NCBI RefSeq assembly: GCF_017353455.1
Contig: NZ_JAFMPZ010000452.1
Location: 1 to 48,285 of the forward strand
Length of the DNA stretch: 48,285 nt
Reading direction: 5' to 3'
Source: Streptomyces laculatispora
GTDB lineage: Bacteria > Actinomycetota > Actinomycetes > Streptomycetales > Streptomycetaceae
Shown here: piece after piece, positions 6,837-14,740 of the stretch
How positions within the stretch are numbered: position 1 is the first letter of the stretch
How the letters are laid out: each line of letters starts with the position of its first letter
The notes under the pieces: generated by a model
The model's input: the letters and a program-made list of their open reading frames with translations, nothing else
Told to the model about the DNA's origin: nothing
Databases searched by the model: none
Position numbers and translations under genes: made by a program

Positions 6837-9014
6837 TCAGGAGATGCGGATGTCCGACCAGTTCGTGGCCTTGCCGACCTGCGACCGGTTGCCGAAACCG
6901 CCGTGGCCGTTGCCCCGGTTCAGCCAGGCGCGGCCGTTCTTGTCGAGCGAGACGAGATCGGCCCGGCCGTCCCCGGACAGGTCGAGCCCCCCGACCACGT
7001 CCTTGTAGGAGGTGCCCCAGTCCTTGAAGACGAGCGACCGGGGCGCGAACGTGCCGACGCCGGTCCCCCTGAACCGCCACAGCTCGTTCGACGCGTCCAG
7101 GGCCAGCAGGTCGTTCTTGCCGTCGCCGTCGAGGTCTCCGGCGGCGATCAGCCTCTTGTAGCCGCCGAAGCCGGACCCGGCGAGCGAGCGGGCCTTGAAG
7201 CCGCCCGCGCCGTTGTTCGCGGACACGTACAGCTTCCCGGTCGAGGCGGACCGGGTCAGCAGGTCGGCCCGGCCGTCGCCCGTCACGTCGCCGGGCGAGA
7301 CGACCGCGTTGTACCCGCTCCAGTCCGAGGACACCTTGACGTGGAACGACTGCTGGTCGGGCAGCCCGCCGCAGACCGTCGGGTAGACGCGGGCCTCGCC
7401 CTTCGGGTAGCGGACGAACACGTCGTTGCAGCGGTCGCCGTCGAGGTCGCCGAACGGCAGCACGAGCGTGCCCGTCGGCCAGCTGCTCGTGCGCTGCCCC
7501 GCGGACAGCTTCGTCGAGTCGCCCGCGTACACCTTCAGCCCGGTGCTGTTGCGGCCGAACAGGTCGGCCTTGCCGTCGTCCGTGTGGTCACGCCACTTGG
7601 GCAGCGCGCGGCTGGTGGTGGTGGCCTGGTAAACGCCGTCCAGGGCGAAGCTGTTCTTCTCGGTCAGCCTGTACTCGTCCCACAGCACGACGGGCCGGCC
7701 GAGCGCGTCGGCGGCCAGCCTGGGCGCCCCGGTGAACTGGGCACTCGTCGCGCTCAGCCGCCGCGGGGCGGACCAGGTGCCGCCCTTGAAGACGGCGGCC
7801 ATCGTGTACTCCTTGCCCGAGTAGCCCTCCCGCCAGGTCACCGCGACCGTGCCGCCCGAGGTGGCGGCCGCGCCGACCGCGCGCACCTGCTTGTGCGTGG
7901 AGAAGGGCTGCGTGTACGGCTGCCAGGCGCCGGTGGCCGCCGAGCGCACCGCGTACCAGGGGCCGGTCGAGTAGCCCGGCCCGCCGGCGACGAAGAGGTC
8001 GCCGTTGGGCAGGTGGACGGGCGCCGTCATCCCGGACGTGCTGCCAAGGTTGGCGGCGGACCGCGGGGTGCTCCACTGCGTGGCGCCGGCGGGCCGGCGC
8101 GTGTGCATGAGGTGCGCGAGGTGGTCGTAGAACACGTCGAAGCCGCCCTGTGGATTGGCGAACGCCTTCGGGCGCGCCAGGTCCACGGCCGGGACCGGGA
8201 AGCCCCCGACCGCGGTCCAGGCGGACGCTCCGGGGGCCTTCTCCAGGGCGACGACGGCCTTGCCCGTCTTCCACTGCCACACCAGCAGGGCGGTGCCGTC
8301 CTTGGCGACCGCCAGGTCCATGGCGGAAATGTCCCGGCTCCCGGACGGCGGCTGCTCGTTCAGGGCGGCCGGAGCGGACCACGCGGCCCGCGGGCCGGTC
8401 TTCTCGGCGGCCTTCACGACGCCGGAGACCGACCACACGGCGACCAGCCGGCCGTCGGGGGCCGCCGCCAGGTGGTGGTAGCCCTTCTCGGGCACCGCGG
8501 CGACGTACTCGGGCTCGGAGAAGGCCGTCGCGCCGGGCGTGAGGGTGGCCACCTTCAGCCAGTAGTTGTAGTGGTCGTCGGCGCGCTGGGCCCGCCAGAC
8601 CAGGCGCACCGAGCCGTCGCCGAGCGAGACCAGCTCGGTGTTGTACCCGCCGGCGTCCGGCCAGGTCTGCGGGGCGAGCCAACGGGTGCTGCCGGCGGCC
8701 CGGATCCGGGTGGACCGGGAGAGCGCGTCACCGGTGAGGGAGACGAGGGCGCCGTTCCGTGCCGACTCCAAGGCGTTCAGCCCGCCCGAGGCGAAAGCGG
8801 GGTTGTGGTTCGGGGCGTGCGGGGTGCGGGTGCCCCACGGACCCGGCGCACGCGTCTCGACGGCGGCCGGGGCGGTGCCGGTGGCCGTGGCGGTGGTGCG
8901 GGCCGTGGCGCTCACGGCCGTGGCGGTGGTGTGGGCGGCGGCCGGGGCCGCGGCCGCCAGGGCGAGGACGGGAGTGAGCACGATGCCGAGCACCGCGCGG
9001 GACTGCGAAGTCAT
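6837..9014 (-). CDS. Secreted FG-GAP/VCBS repeat protein
   Basis: Extracellular protein of about 725 aa. The ATG at 9014 follows a G-rich Shine-Dalgarno and begins a Sec signal peptide (basic start, hydrophobic core, AAAAPAAAH cleavage region). The N-terminal two thirds look like a sialidase-type beta-propeller made of Trp/Asp-rich blades (for example LVRLVWRAQR, LLVWQWKTG, VAVTWREGYSG). The C-terminal third holds at least four FG-GAP calcium-binding repeats: GDLDGDRCNDV, GDVTGDGRADL, GDLDGDGKNDL and LDLSGDGRADL. Proteins of this family are secreted carbohydrate- or surface-interacting proteins in Streptomyces. The exact ligand is unknown and no catalytic motif is evident. Confidence 0.88.
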   Translation of the reverse strand: MTSQSRAVLGIVLTPVLALAAAAPAAAHTTATAVSATARTTATATGTAPAAVETRAPGPWGTRTPHAPNHNPAFASGGLNALESARNGALVSLTGDALSRSTRIRAAGSTRWLAPQTWPDAGGYNTELVSLGDGSVRLVWRAQRADDHYNYWLKVATLTPGATAFSEPEYVAAVPEKGYHHLAAAPDGRLVAVWSVSGVVKAAEKTGPRAAWSAPAALNEQPPSGSRDISAMDLAVAKDGTALLVWQWKTGKAVVALEKAPGASAWTAVGGFPVPAVDLARPKAFANPQGGFDVFYDHLAHLMHTRRPAGATQWSTPRSAANLGSTSGMTAPVHLPNGDLFVAGGPGYSTGPWYAVRSAATGAWQPYTQPFSTHKQVRAVGAAATSGGTVAVTWREGYSGKEYTMAAVFKGGTWSAPRRLSATSAQFTGAPRLAADALGRPVVLWDEYRLTEKNSFALDGVYQATTTSRALPKWRDHTDDGKADLFGRNSTGLKVYAGDSTKLSAGQRTSSWPTGTLVLPFGDLDGDRCNDVFVRYPKGEARVYPTVCGGLPDQQSFHVKVSSDWSGYNAVVSPGDVTGDGRADLLTRSASTGKLYVSANNGAGGFKARSLAGSGFGGYKRLIAAGDLDGDGKNDLLALDASNELWRFRGTGVGTFAPRSLVFKDWGTSYKDVVGGLDLSGDGRADLVSLDKNGRAWLNRGNGHGGFGNRSQVGKATNWSDIRIS

Positions 9015-9270
9015 GGGAATGCCCCCCCGGGCAGGGCGTATCCGACAGCACGGATTCGCCAAACTGTTCGAACAAGTCAGGCGCAGCGTATATCAGCCAA
9101 GATCGGCCCGCGCAGAGGATTTCCCTCCCGCTCAGAGGAATGCGGGCAGCCCGTCCAGCGCGCAGCAGCTCGCCGATCCGGGGTGACCACGCAACGTCTC
9201 CCCCGAGGCCGCCATCGGCGCCTGTTCCCCCAGGTCAGAGGATACGCACGGGACCAAGTACCAGGTGATC
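9015..9270. other. Intergenic region upstream of the FG-GAP gene
   Basis: No supported gene. It contains the promoter of the minus-strand FG-GAP gene and the left flank of the tRNA-Gly fragment. Composition changes from GC-rich to mixed. Confidence 0.5.
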
Positions 9271-9312
9271 CCCAAGCTCAGAGCGCGAGTTCGATTCCCG
9301 TCACCCGCTCCA
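9271..9312 (+). repeat. tRNA-Gly 3' fragment, probable att-site remnant (left)
   Basis: These 42 nt read as the 3' half of an actinobacterial tRNA-Gly. It starts at anticodon CCC plus AAGCTCA, followed by the variable region, the T arm GCGAGTTCGATTCCCGT, acceptor strand CACCCGC, T and CCA. The 5' half of a tRNA is not present upstream, so this is not a working gene. A second copy lies at 12024-12065 (38 of 42 positions identical). Integrative elements duplicate the 3' part of the tRNA gene they enter, which is the likeliest origin (inference). Confidence 0.75.
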
Positions 9313-9428
9313 CGGCGCCGAGGCCAGAGTGGCCGAACGGTCCGCCGCGCCTCGTTCCCCTCTCTCCTCTCCCCCGGCCTCCGGGGCCTCGGTGCGGTGG
9401 GCGGGCTCCCCGCGCATCGCGGCGCATT

Positions 9429-9448
9429 CCCTCACCCCGGGGTGAGGG
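9429..9448. repeat. 20-bp perfect palindrome
   Basis: CCCTCACCCCGGGGTGAGGG has no spacer and is followed by TTCTTTT. It could be a terminator for transcription entering from the left, or a dimeric repressor site. It marks the switch to a markedly AT-richer stretch (about 9445-9650). Confidence 0.6.
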
Positions 9449-9587
9449 TTCTTTTAGCCAATACTTTCGCGCCAAAATTCGGCTGTTTTTTAGGTTTGAT
9501 TCGGGCGGGCGCGGTTCTGATCGCCCCGCCCGATCAGCCAAGGATACCTATCCATGAAAATCGGGAAGTAAGCCGCATTTTTAGCCG

Positions 9588-9616
9588 TTGACCTCCTACG
9601 GGCACACGGATAGCAT
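9588..9616 (+). promoter_or_regulatory. Housekeeping-type promoter of the I36-like gene
   Basis: TTGACC (9588-9593) and TAGCAT (9611-9616) are separated by exactly 17 bp, a near-consensus vegetative sigma promoter for Streptomyces. Predicted transcription starts near 9623, leaving a leader of about 27 nt with AGGAGAG (9636-9642) before the ATG at 9650. Confidence 0.7.
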
Positions 9617-9649
9617 CCAAATCTATTCACCCCTTAGGAGAGAATTAGC

Positions 9650-10084
9650 ATGCGTAAGACATTGGTTTTCGCCGTCGCCTCGGCTGCCGCGGCGGGTTCA
9701 CTTTTCGCTTTCTCCGCACCCGCGCAGGCCGCTTCCGGTTCGTGTCCCAAGGAATCCTCCACCGGAATAGGATTCTGCCTGTATTACAACTCGGGCCAGG
9801 CCGGCGCCTATTACAGGTGGAGCGGGAACACGGGCGGGGTCTCGAACCTCGCCGGTCTGGTGTACCCGAACAACGGTGCCGGTGCGGGACAGGCCGTCAA
9901 GAACAATTCCGCCTCCGCCTCGTACACCATGGGCGGCGGCTGCGTGTGCAGCGGTGAATACGTGCGTGTCTTCTACAACTCCGGCTACCTCGGCAACTAC
10001 GACACCGTGACGTCGAACACCGACAAGGCGCTCGTCAAGACGTACAACCAGAACGCCTCGTGGTCGGCCTACAGCAACCTGTAG
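9650..10084 (+). CDS. Secreted protease-inhibitor I36 (SMPI-like) family protein
   Basis: Small extracellular protein of 144 aa. A Sec signal peptide ends at about A27 (SAPAQA-ASG). The mature part is rich in Gly, Asn, Tyr and Ser with four visible cysteines (SCPK, FCLYY, GCVCSG), and its pattern CLYYNSGQAGAYYRW fits the Streptomyces metalloproteinase inhibitor (I36) and beta/gamma-crystallin-like fold. Some family members inhibit metalloproteases and others have no known target, so the role is a family inference. It has a strong own promoter and a terminator directly after it, so it is monocistronic and likely highly expressed. It lies inside the tRNA-fragment-bounded island. Confidence 0.8.
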   Translation: MRKTLVFAVASAAAAGSLFAFSAPAQAASGSCPKESSTGIGFCLYYNSGQAGAYYRWSGNTGGVSNLAGLVYPNNGAGAGQAVKNNSASASYTMGGGCVCSGEYVRVFYNSGYLGNYDTVTSNTDKALVKTYNQNASWSAYSNL

Positions 10085-10100
10085 CAGCCGTCCTCGTCAT

Positions 10101-10132
10101 GGGTGCCCGCCACGAGAAGTGGGCGGGCACCC
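10101..10132 (+). terminator. Terminator of the I36-like gene
   Basis: GGGTGCCCGCC (10101-10111) pairs perfectly with GGCGGGCACCC (10122-10132), followed by GTCCTTTTCC. The stem also shows that the next gene should start after this point, not at 10119. Confidence 0.85.
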
Positions 10133-10184
10133 GTCCTTTTCCGTATCCGGCATTCCGACGCGCTCTCGACGGGCAGATTCGATC

Positions 10185-11054
10185 ATGCGAGCCAGAATGA
10201 AGTCGCTCACCCTCGGCCTTCTTTTTCTCACCTTTTCGGGCGGCCTGATCTCGGCGTGCAGCAGCACGTCTCCCCCGGAGGGCGAGGGTTCCGTTCCCCG
10301 GCCTTCGAAATCGGGAATTCCCGTCTCGGCCGCCCGGCCGGACAAGCTGACCGATCCCCTTCCCGGGCTGGAATTCCCCGTCGAGGCGTACCTGGAGTCG
10401 CCCGGGCAGTTGCGCGAGGTGGCTCTGGCCCAGCGCTCTCTGCTCGTCGGATGCCTGACCTCGGAACACGTTGCCTACCGCCCTCCGGAGCCCTCCGCTC
10501 GGCCGGCCCCCGCTCTCACCGCCGGCCGCTACGGGCCGGTGAACGAGGAGCAGGCAAGCTACGGATACCACTTCATGATGGCCGTGACAGCCGCCCCGGC
10601 CCAGCAGAGCCAGCCGCGCGCCGATGAGCAGAAGGCCGTCGAGGAGTGCTCCGGCAAAGCGGCCGGGCGCTTCCCCTCCCTCGACGACGGCGGCGTGCCC
10701 GACCGCATCAAGGCGGCCAGCTACAAGGACTCCATGAACGAGCCCGGAGTACGCGCCGCTTTTACCCGCTGGTCGACATGCATGGCGACTGCGGGTTTCA
10801 CGTACGCGACGCCGGAGGAAGCCATGCGCGATCCACGGTGGAATTGGCAGGAGGAGCAGGCGAGCGGTACGGAGATACGCGCCGCTCGGCAGGACGTCGC
10901 CTGCAAGAAGAAGACCGGACTGGTCACCAAGTGGTTTGGCGCGGAGACCGAAATACAGAAGGAAGCCGTCAAGGCGGAAGGAGCGAAGCTCCGAGAGGTG
11001 CGCGCGAGGATATCCGAACGAGCGGAAACCGCCCGCGAAGTGCTCACGTCCTGA
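10185..11054 (+). CDS. Lipoprotein of unknown function
   Basis: Predicted lipoprotein of about 289 aa. The start is ambiguous (ATG 10185 or 10197); an in-frame ATG at 10119 lies within the upstream terminator and is rejected. Signal: MKSLTLGLLFLTFSGG and lipobox LISAC, then a Ser/Pro-rich linker. The mature part is hydrophilic and largely helical, with cysteines in VGCLTSE, VEECSGK, STCMATAGF and DVACKKK. The last 50 residues are strongly charged and could form a coiled coil. I recognise no family with known function. It sits between an extracellular inhibitor-like protein and an L,D-transpeptidase-like protein, which suggests a cell-surface role (inference). Confidence 0.75.
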   Translation: MRARMKSLTLGLLFLTFSGGLISACSSTSPPEGEGSVPRPSKSGIPVSAARPDKLTDPLPGLEFPVEAYLESPGQLREVALAQRSLLVGCLTSEHVAYRPPEPSARPAPALTAGRYGPVNEEQASYGYHFMMAVTAAPAQQSQPRADEQKAVEECSGKAAGRFPSLDDGGVPDRIKAASYKDSMNEPGVRAAFTRWSTCMATAGFTYATPEEAMRDPRWNWQEEQASGTEIRAARQDVACKKKTGLVTKWFGAETEIQKEAVKAEGAKLREVRARISERAETAREVLTS

Positions 11055-11073
11055 CCGCGGAAACAGCCCGCAC

Positions 11074-11619
11074 TCAGCCGACGACGTGAATGAGCGTCCC
11101 CTTTGTGGCGAAATCCCATAGCGCTGTTCCGTCCGCGACGCTCTCGCGAATCGCACCGGTCTTCACCGTGCTGTCCGGTGCGGGAGAGGCCCCGTCAACG
11201 GCGTTGGAAAAGGCTGATTGCGTCCCAAAATAGACCGCGTGCTCAATTCGCACACCATCGCTTCCCGTGCCCTCCGCACGGCGGAAGGTCACCGGATGCT
11301 TCCCCTCCGCCGGGGGCACATTGCCCGGCCACACCGTGAAGGTACGGGCGGCGGACTCGCTCTCGGAGATCAGCCAGACCCTTTTCTGCGAAAGCGAATA
11401 AACGATCCGCCGCCCGGTTCCGGAGTCATCGGGAACCTTGTACGTCTTGGGCTTGGTGGCGGAAGGGTGGGGCTTCGCACTCGGCTTGGGCTCGGCACTT
11501 GCGATATTCTTCGCAGGCATGTTCTGGGAAGCCTGCACCGACAAAAAGGAAATTGCGGCGAGGGCAGCGGCCAGCAAAACGACGATCCAGACACCGGAGG
11601 ATATCCTGCGGGTCGACAC
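11074..11619 (-). CDS. Degenerate L,D-transpeptidase-like membrane protein
   Basis: Protein of 181 aa from a GTG start with GGGAG upstream. A membrane anchor (residues 9-29) precedes a Lys/Pro/Ser-rich linker (40-65), then a beta-rich domain (68-181): RIVYSLSQKRVWLISE, RTFTVWPGN, GSDGVRIEHAVYFG, AFSNAVDG, TGAIRESVADGTALWDF, KGTLIHVV. The order and spacing match the L,D-transpeptidase (YkuD) fold, whose end is normally HGCIR...DA...LFD...GT.V. Here that motif reads TGAIR, so the catalytic Cys is Ala and the His is Thr. If the fold is right it cannot crosslink peptidoglycan and may only bind it. Its 3' end converges on the lipoprotein gene. Confidence 0.6.
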   Translation of the reverse strand: MSTRRISSGVWIVVLLAAALAAISFLSVQASQNMPAKNIASAEPKPSAKPHPSATKPKTYKVPDDSGTGRRIVYSLSQKRVWLISESESAARTFTVWPGNVPPAEGKHPVTFRRAEGTGSDGVRIEHAVYFGTQSAFSNAVDGASPAPDSTVKTGAIRESVADGTALWDFATKGTLIHVVG

Positions 11620-11987
11620 CAGACTGCTCCCTCTATGTCATGCTCTGCCCTTTACGGGTCAGCGTTCACGATCATCAGCCTATCGGAGCCCCAGAACTTC
11701 GGTGCAGTCGCGTGACGCCCGCTTCGTGGTGGCCTGCCAGGTGAGCGGCATCGCTGATCCCGTCTGCCCCTGACCGGGGCCGGTCTCCGGTGCGCGGAGA
11801 ACAACCTCAACCACTGCGTCGGACAGCCCACCGCGAGTATTTCTCCGTCGCCCTTCAGGCGGCGTGCCTGCGGGCCGCACTAGCGGTGACCACCGTGCCA
11901 TAACGTGCCAGTAGCGCCGATAAGGAGCGGTCGGCGCAGGTGCCGTCGCGACACTCGAATCCGGAAGCAGCAGCCATTTTCCGCAGG
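11620..11987. other. Intergenic region right of the island genes
   Basis: No supported gene. It holds the promoter of the minus-strand transpeptidase-like gene. Antisense frames ending in typical tRNA-derived peptides (GDENRTR) run through here and are not genes. Confidence 0.5.
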
Positions 11988-12010
11988 TCAGGTGACCTAT
12001 TGACACCTGA
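11988..12010. repeat. Inverted repeat beside the right tRNA-Gly fragment
   Basis: TCAGGTG (11988-11994) and CACCTGA (12004-12010) form a perfect 7-bp inverted repeat with a 9-nt spacer, immediately before the tRNA fragment where the 5' half of the tRNA should be. It could be a recombinase arm site or a regulator site. Confidence 0.45.
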
Positions 12011-12023
12011 GCGCCGGGTGAAT

Positions 12024-12065
12024 CCCAAGCTCGGAGCCCGAGTTCGATTCTCGTCACCCACTCCA
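12024..12065 (+). repeat. tRNA-Gly 3' fragment, probable att-site remnant (right)
   Basis: Second partial tRNA-Gly 3' half: CCCAAGCTC, variable region, CCGAGTTCGATTCTCGT, acceptor CACCCAC, T, CCA. It differs from the left copy at four positions. The 5' half is missing. A terminator-like hairpin follows directly, as after a normal tRNA gene, so this copy may descend from the original chromosomal 3' end. Confidence 0.75.
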
Positions 12066-12072
12066 CGCGAAA

Positions 12073-12095
12073 GCCCCAGGCCGGCAGCCTTGGGC
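12073..12095 (+). terminator. tRNA-type terminator hairpin
   Basis: GCCCCAGG and CCTTGGGC form an 8-bp stem with one mismatch, then GTCTTTGTTG. It follows the tRNA fragment by 7 nt. Confidence 0.5.
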
Positions 12096-12205
12096 GTCTT
12101 TGTTGTCCAGATCAGTTCAAGAACCACGCACCTACCCGGCCACCGCACCTAGCGATCGCTTCGCGTCGTCGGCCGGCGCTCGGACGCCGCGCCCTTTCAG
12201 GGGCG

Positions 12206-12670
12206 TCACGCCCTGCTCCCCGGCGGGTTCACTCGATCCGCGAAGATGCCTTCCAGCATGCCGGTGGCCTGCCCGACTTCGATCAGGTAGCCATCCGGAT
12301 CCCGGAGATAACACCGGAGCTCGGCCTTGCGGTCGAGGGGTTCGGTGAGAAACCGCGCACCCATGGCTACTGCCTGCTTGTAGAAAGCAGCGATGTCGCT
12401 CACCCGCACGTTGAGGAAGGAGGACACGGGGTCACCGGGTTCGGGAGCGGTGAGGACGACATCGGGCTTGTCGGGCGTGGGGCCGCCGCCCGGGTTCATG
12501 ATGATCCAGCCATTGGCGATCTTCACGATGCAGGGGTTCTCCTCCAGCACCACCTGGCCACCGAACACGTCGGCATAGAAGCGACGCGAGACCGCGACGT
12601 CCCGCACGGTCAGAAAGTGGGTCAGCGCCAGTCCCTGCACAGGTGTCGGCCAGTCGTCACGGGAAGCCAT
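12206..12670 (-). CDS. VOC-superfamily (glyoxalase/bleomycin resistance-like) protein
   Basis: Small soluble protein of 154 aa with paired beta-alpha-beta-beta-beta modules: LTHFLTVRDVAVSRRFYADVFGG (about 15-37), then a second module SSFLNVRVSDIAAFYKQAVAMGARF with RCYLRDPDGYLIEV near the end. The start at 12670 has GGAAGGA at good spacing; the frame is open to 12790 without another good signal. A metal-ligand Glu is present in YLIEVGQ, and His18 in LTHF is the likely partner ligand. Family members include glyoxalases, dioxygenases and antibiotic-binding proteins. The substrate is not predictable from context. Confidence 0.85.
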   Translation of the reverse strand: MASRDDWPTPVQGLALTHFLTVRDVAVSRRFYADVFGGQVVLEENPCIVKIANGWIIMNPGGGPTPDKPDVVLTAPEPGDPVSSFLNVRVSDIAAFYKQAVAMGARFLTEPLDRKAELRCYLRDPDGYLIEVGQATGMLEGIFADRVNPPGSRA

Positions 12671-12802
12671 GAGGGTCGTCCTTCCACTTGTGTTCGTTGT
12701 CCACTCGCCTGCCGATTTCTCCACGGCCACCCGGACACACCCCGGTTTTCGCGGGGGAACGGGCATCCTGACGGGCGGTGCCCACCGCATCCGCGAGCCT
12801 GC

Positions 12803-13747
12803 CTACCGGTCGGCCCAGCGCTCCGGATCGGTCTCCAGCGCCGCCCGGTCCCACTCGGCCCTGTCCGCGGCTGCTACGTAGGTGCTCTGCAGAAATCCGG
12901 TGAGTGTGCGGTCCGGATCGTCGGCGGTGCGTACGGCTTCGTACGGCAGCAGAAACTGACCGTTCTGCCGGCTGTAGAAGGCATCCGACGGGGTCACCGG
13001 ACTGTCGGCGAAGCCGGCCGGCTCGGGGTAGGCGTACGCGTAGAAGGCCCCTTCCTCCCCGCCGCCGGGCCAGAACCCGCAACTGCTCAGCTCGTGCGAA
13101 TAGCCCTCCACCATGACCCAGTCACCGCAGTTCGGCGCGCCTCCGGGATGCCTGGGGGCGCGGCGCCCGGAGAACCGGGTGCACGCCAAGTCCATGGCCC
13201 CCCAGAAGAAGTGCACCGGGCTCACCTTGCCGACGAAGCGTCCGCGGAATGCGCCCAGAACACGTTCTGCCTGCAGGAGTTGGCGCCAGAACAAGTGCGC
13301 CGCACGCGGGTCGTAGGTGCGGTGCTGGTAGTCCGCAGAGAACGGAATCGCCAGGTCGACCTCGTTCGGATGATCCTGGATGGTTGTGGGTATCCCCAGT
13401 TCCTCCAGCGCTTGCCCGATGCGGACACGGAAGTCGGCCACCGCCATGGGCTCCAGCCTGATACTGCGCGCTCCGCCGTCGCTGGTGCGCAGATGCAGCA
13501 GGTGGTCGACGAAGTCGAACTCGATGTCGAAGGCTCCAGCGCCATGGGGCACGGCGGAGGTGGTCAGCCCCCGCGGACTGACATAGAGGGTCACCTGCCA
13601 CCAGTGGTTGAGCATGGGCGCGTGGGCCAACCGGACCTTGCCGACAATCTGAGCCCACATGTGGAGCGTTTGCCGGGTCTCGACCCAGTCATCGACGCGC
13701 AACCGCGGCCACTGCGACCCGGTCCGGGAGGATTCCTTCATCACCAT
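12803..13747 (-). CDS. DUF5996 family protein
   Basis: Cytoplasmic protein of 314 aa. The ATG at 13747 (with AGAGGA 8 nt upstream) begins just before the conserved N-terminus (WPRLRVDDWVETRQTLHMW). Conserved DUF5996 segments include QIVGKVRLAHAPMLNHWWQV, FDIEFDFVDHLL, PVHFFWGAMDLA and EGYSHELSSCGFWPGGG. The family is widespread in actinobacteria and proteobacteria, and its function is unknown. It is followed by the VOC gene on the same strand after about 130 bp. Confidence 0.85.
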   Translation of the reverse strand: MVMKESSRTGSQWPRLRVDDWVETRQTLHMWAQIVGKVRLAHAPMLNHWWQVTLYVSPRGLTTSAVPHGAGAFDIEFDFVDHLLHLRTSDGGARSIRLEPMAVADFRVRIGQALEELGIPTTIQDHPNEVDLAIPFSADYQHRTYDPRAAHLFWRQLLQAERVLGAFRGRFVGKVSPVHFFWGAMDLACTRFSGRRAPRHPGGAPNCGDWVMVEGYSHELSSCGFWPGGGEEGAFYAYAYPEPAGFADSPVTPSDAFYSRQNGQFLLPYEAVRTADDPDRTLTGFLQSTYVAAADRAEWDRAALETDPERWADR

Positions 13748-14202
13748 GCTGATGGTCCTCTGCTCGACAACGTCAGGCAGTTCCTCGCGTCGGCGGGGAC
13801 CGGCCAGGTCGGCCGTCGGACGAAGGGGGGTGGGCCGATCCCCGTCTCGACCACCTTGCGCAGGGTTCTGCTCCCCCGCAACTTCAACCCCCACTGAGAC
13901 CCGCGATCGAGAACCAAGGAACCGAAGCGCCGCACACGGAAGCCGGCCTGCGCGACGGTGGCGATCGGTCGGCCGGCGGACGACTCCCCCGCTGCACCTT
14001 GCCGGGTACCGCACGCTCCTGCGGCGAATGGCGCTCATCCGTGCCACCGACGCCTCCGACACGGTGGCCATGGCCCTCGTGCCGGGGAGCCTGTTCCGAC
14101 CGGCCGACCGCCCCCACGACCGACCCGCCGGGGTCCCAACTGTCAGTGCCGTCTGCTGTGATGACGAACGGAAACGACGACGCACAATGCGGAGGCGGAA
14201 CA
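13748..14202. other. Divergent intergenic region
   Basis: About 455 bp between the minus-strand DUF5996 gene and the plus-strand DUF4259 gene. Open frames cross it on both strands but none has a start signal or recognisable protein motif. Only the Shine-Dalgarno GGAGG at 14191-14195 is identifiable. Confidence 0.45.
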
Positions 14203-14574
14203 GTGGGCACGTGGGGCGCGGGCAACTTCGACAGCGACACGGCGGCGGATCATCTCGCGGCGCTGGTCGACCGGCTGGTGACCGAGGTGACGGAGGCGAT
14301 GGCCGGCGATCCGGTGGAGCTCGAACCGGACGAGTACTGGGGTGTGACCCTCCCCTGCAACCTGGAGCTGCTGCTCGTCCTGGCCCGGCAGGGATGGGTG
14401 GGCGTGACCCTCCCGTCGCCCGAGGCGATCCGGACCTGGCAGAAGACGTTCCTGGCTGTGTGGGAGCGGACGATCGACGACTTGGAGCCGGAGCCCGCGT
14501 ACAAGGCCGAACGCAGGGCGGTACTCAACGAGACGTTCGAGCACCTGGCCGAGGCGTCGGCGGCAGCGAAGTAG
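14203..14574 (+). CDS. DUF4259 family protein
   Basis: Small acidic protein of 123 aa. The GTG at 14203 with GGAGG (14191-14195) gives the family-typical N-terminus GTWGAGNFDSDTAADHLAAL. An in-frame ATG at 14161 is less likely. The remainder is helical with many acidic residues (ELEPDEYWG, WERTIDDLEPEP). Family members are small proteins of unknown function found singly across bacteria. It converges on the STAS gene. Confidence 0.82.
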   Translation: MGTWGAGNFDSDTAADHLAALVDRLVTEVTEAMAGDPVELEPDEYWGVTLPCNLELLLVLARQGWVGVTLPSPEAIRTWQKTFLAVWERTIDDLEPEPAYKAERRAVLNETFEHLAEASAAAK

Positions 14575-14740
14575 CGGCCGTCGCGGCGCCTGCTCCGGTG
14601 TGCTTGGCGTATGTCCTCGACGACTCGCGGCACCGTCACGCTGTCCGGCGACCAGGTGGGCCGGTCCGGCCCGATGCCGCCGCGGTTCGATCGCGCGGCT
14701 TCCGGTTGCCGACATGCTCGGCGTCGCCGGCCGGACGTGG

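Noticed and set aside
9271..9312. Functional tRNA-Gly gene
   Set aside because: No acceptor 5' strand, D arm or anticodon-stem 5' half upstream; only the 3' half is present. The same holds at 12024-12065.
6648..9557. Open reading frame of 969 codons on the plus strand
   Set aside because: Antisense to the FG-GAP repeat protein, whose signal peptide and repeats are unmistakable.
11680..12148. Minus-strand frames with EWVTRIELGL or GDENRTR peptides near 12.0 kb (and a similar one at 9278-9541)
   Set aside because: These peptides are the antisense translation of the tRNA-Gly 3' end, a well-known source of false proteins in actinobacterial annotations.
13748..14202. Coding sequence between the DUF5996 and DUF4259 genes
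   Set aside because: Frames are open on both strands, but start signals, motifs and a consistent coding bias are lacking.
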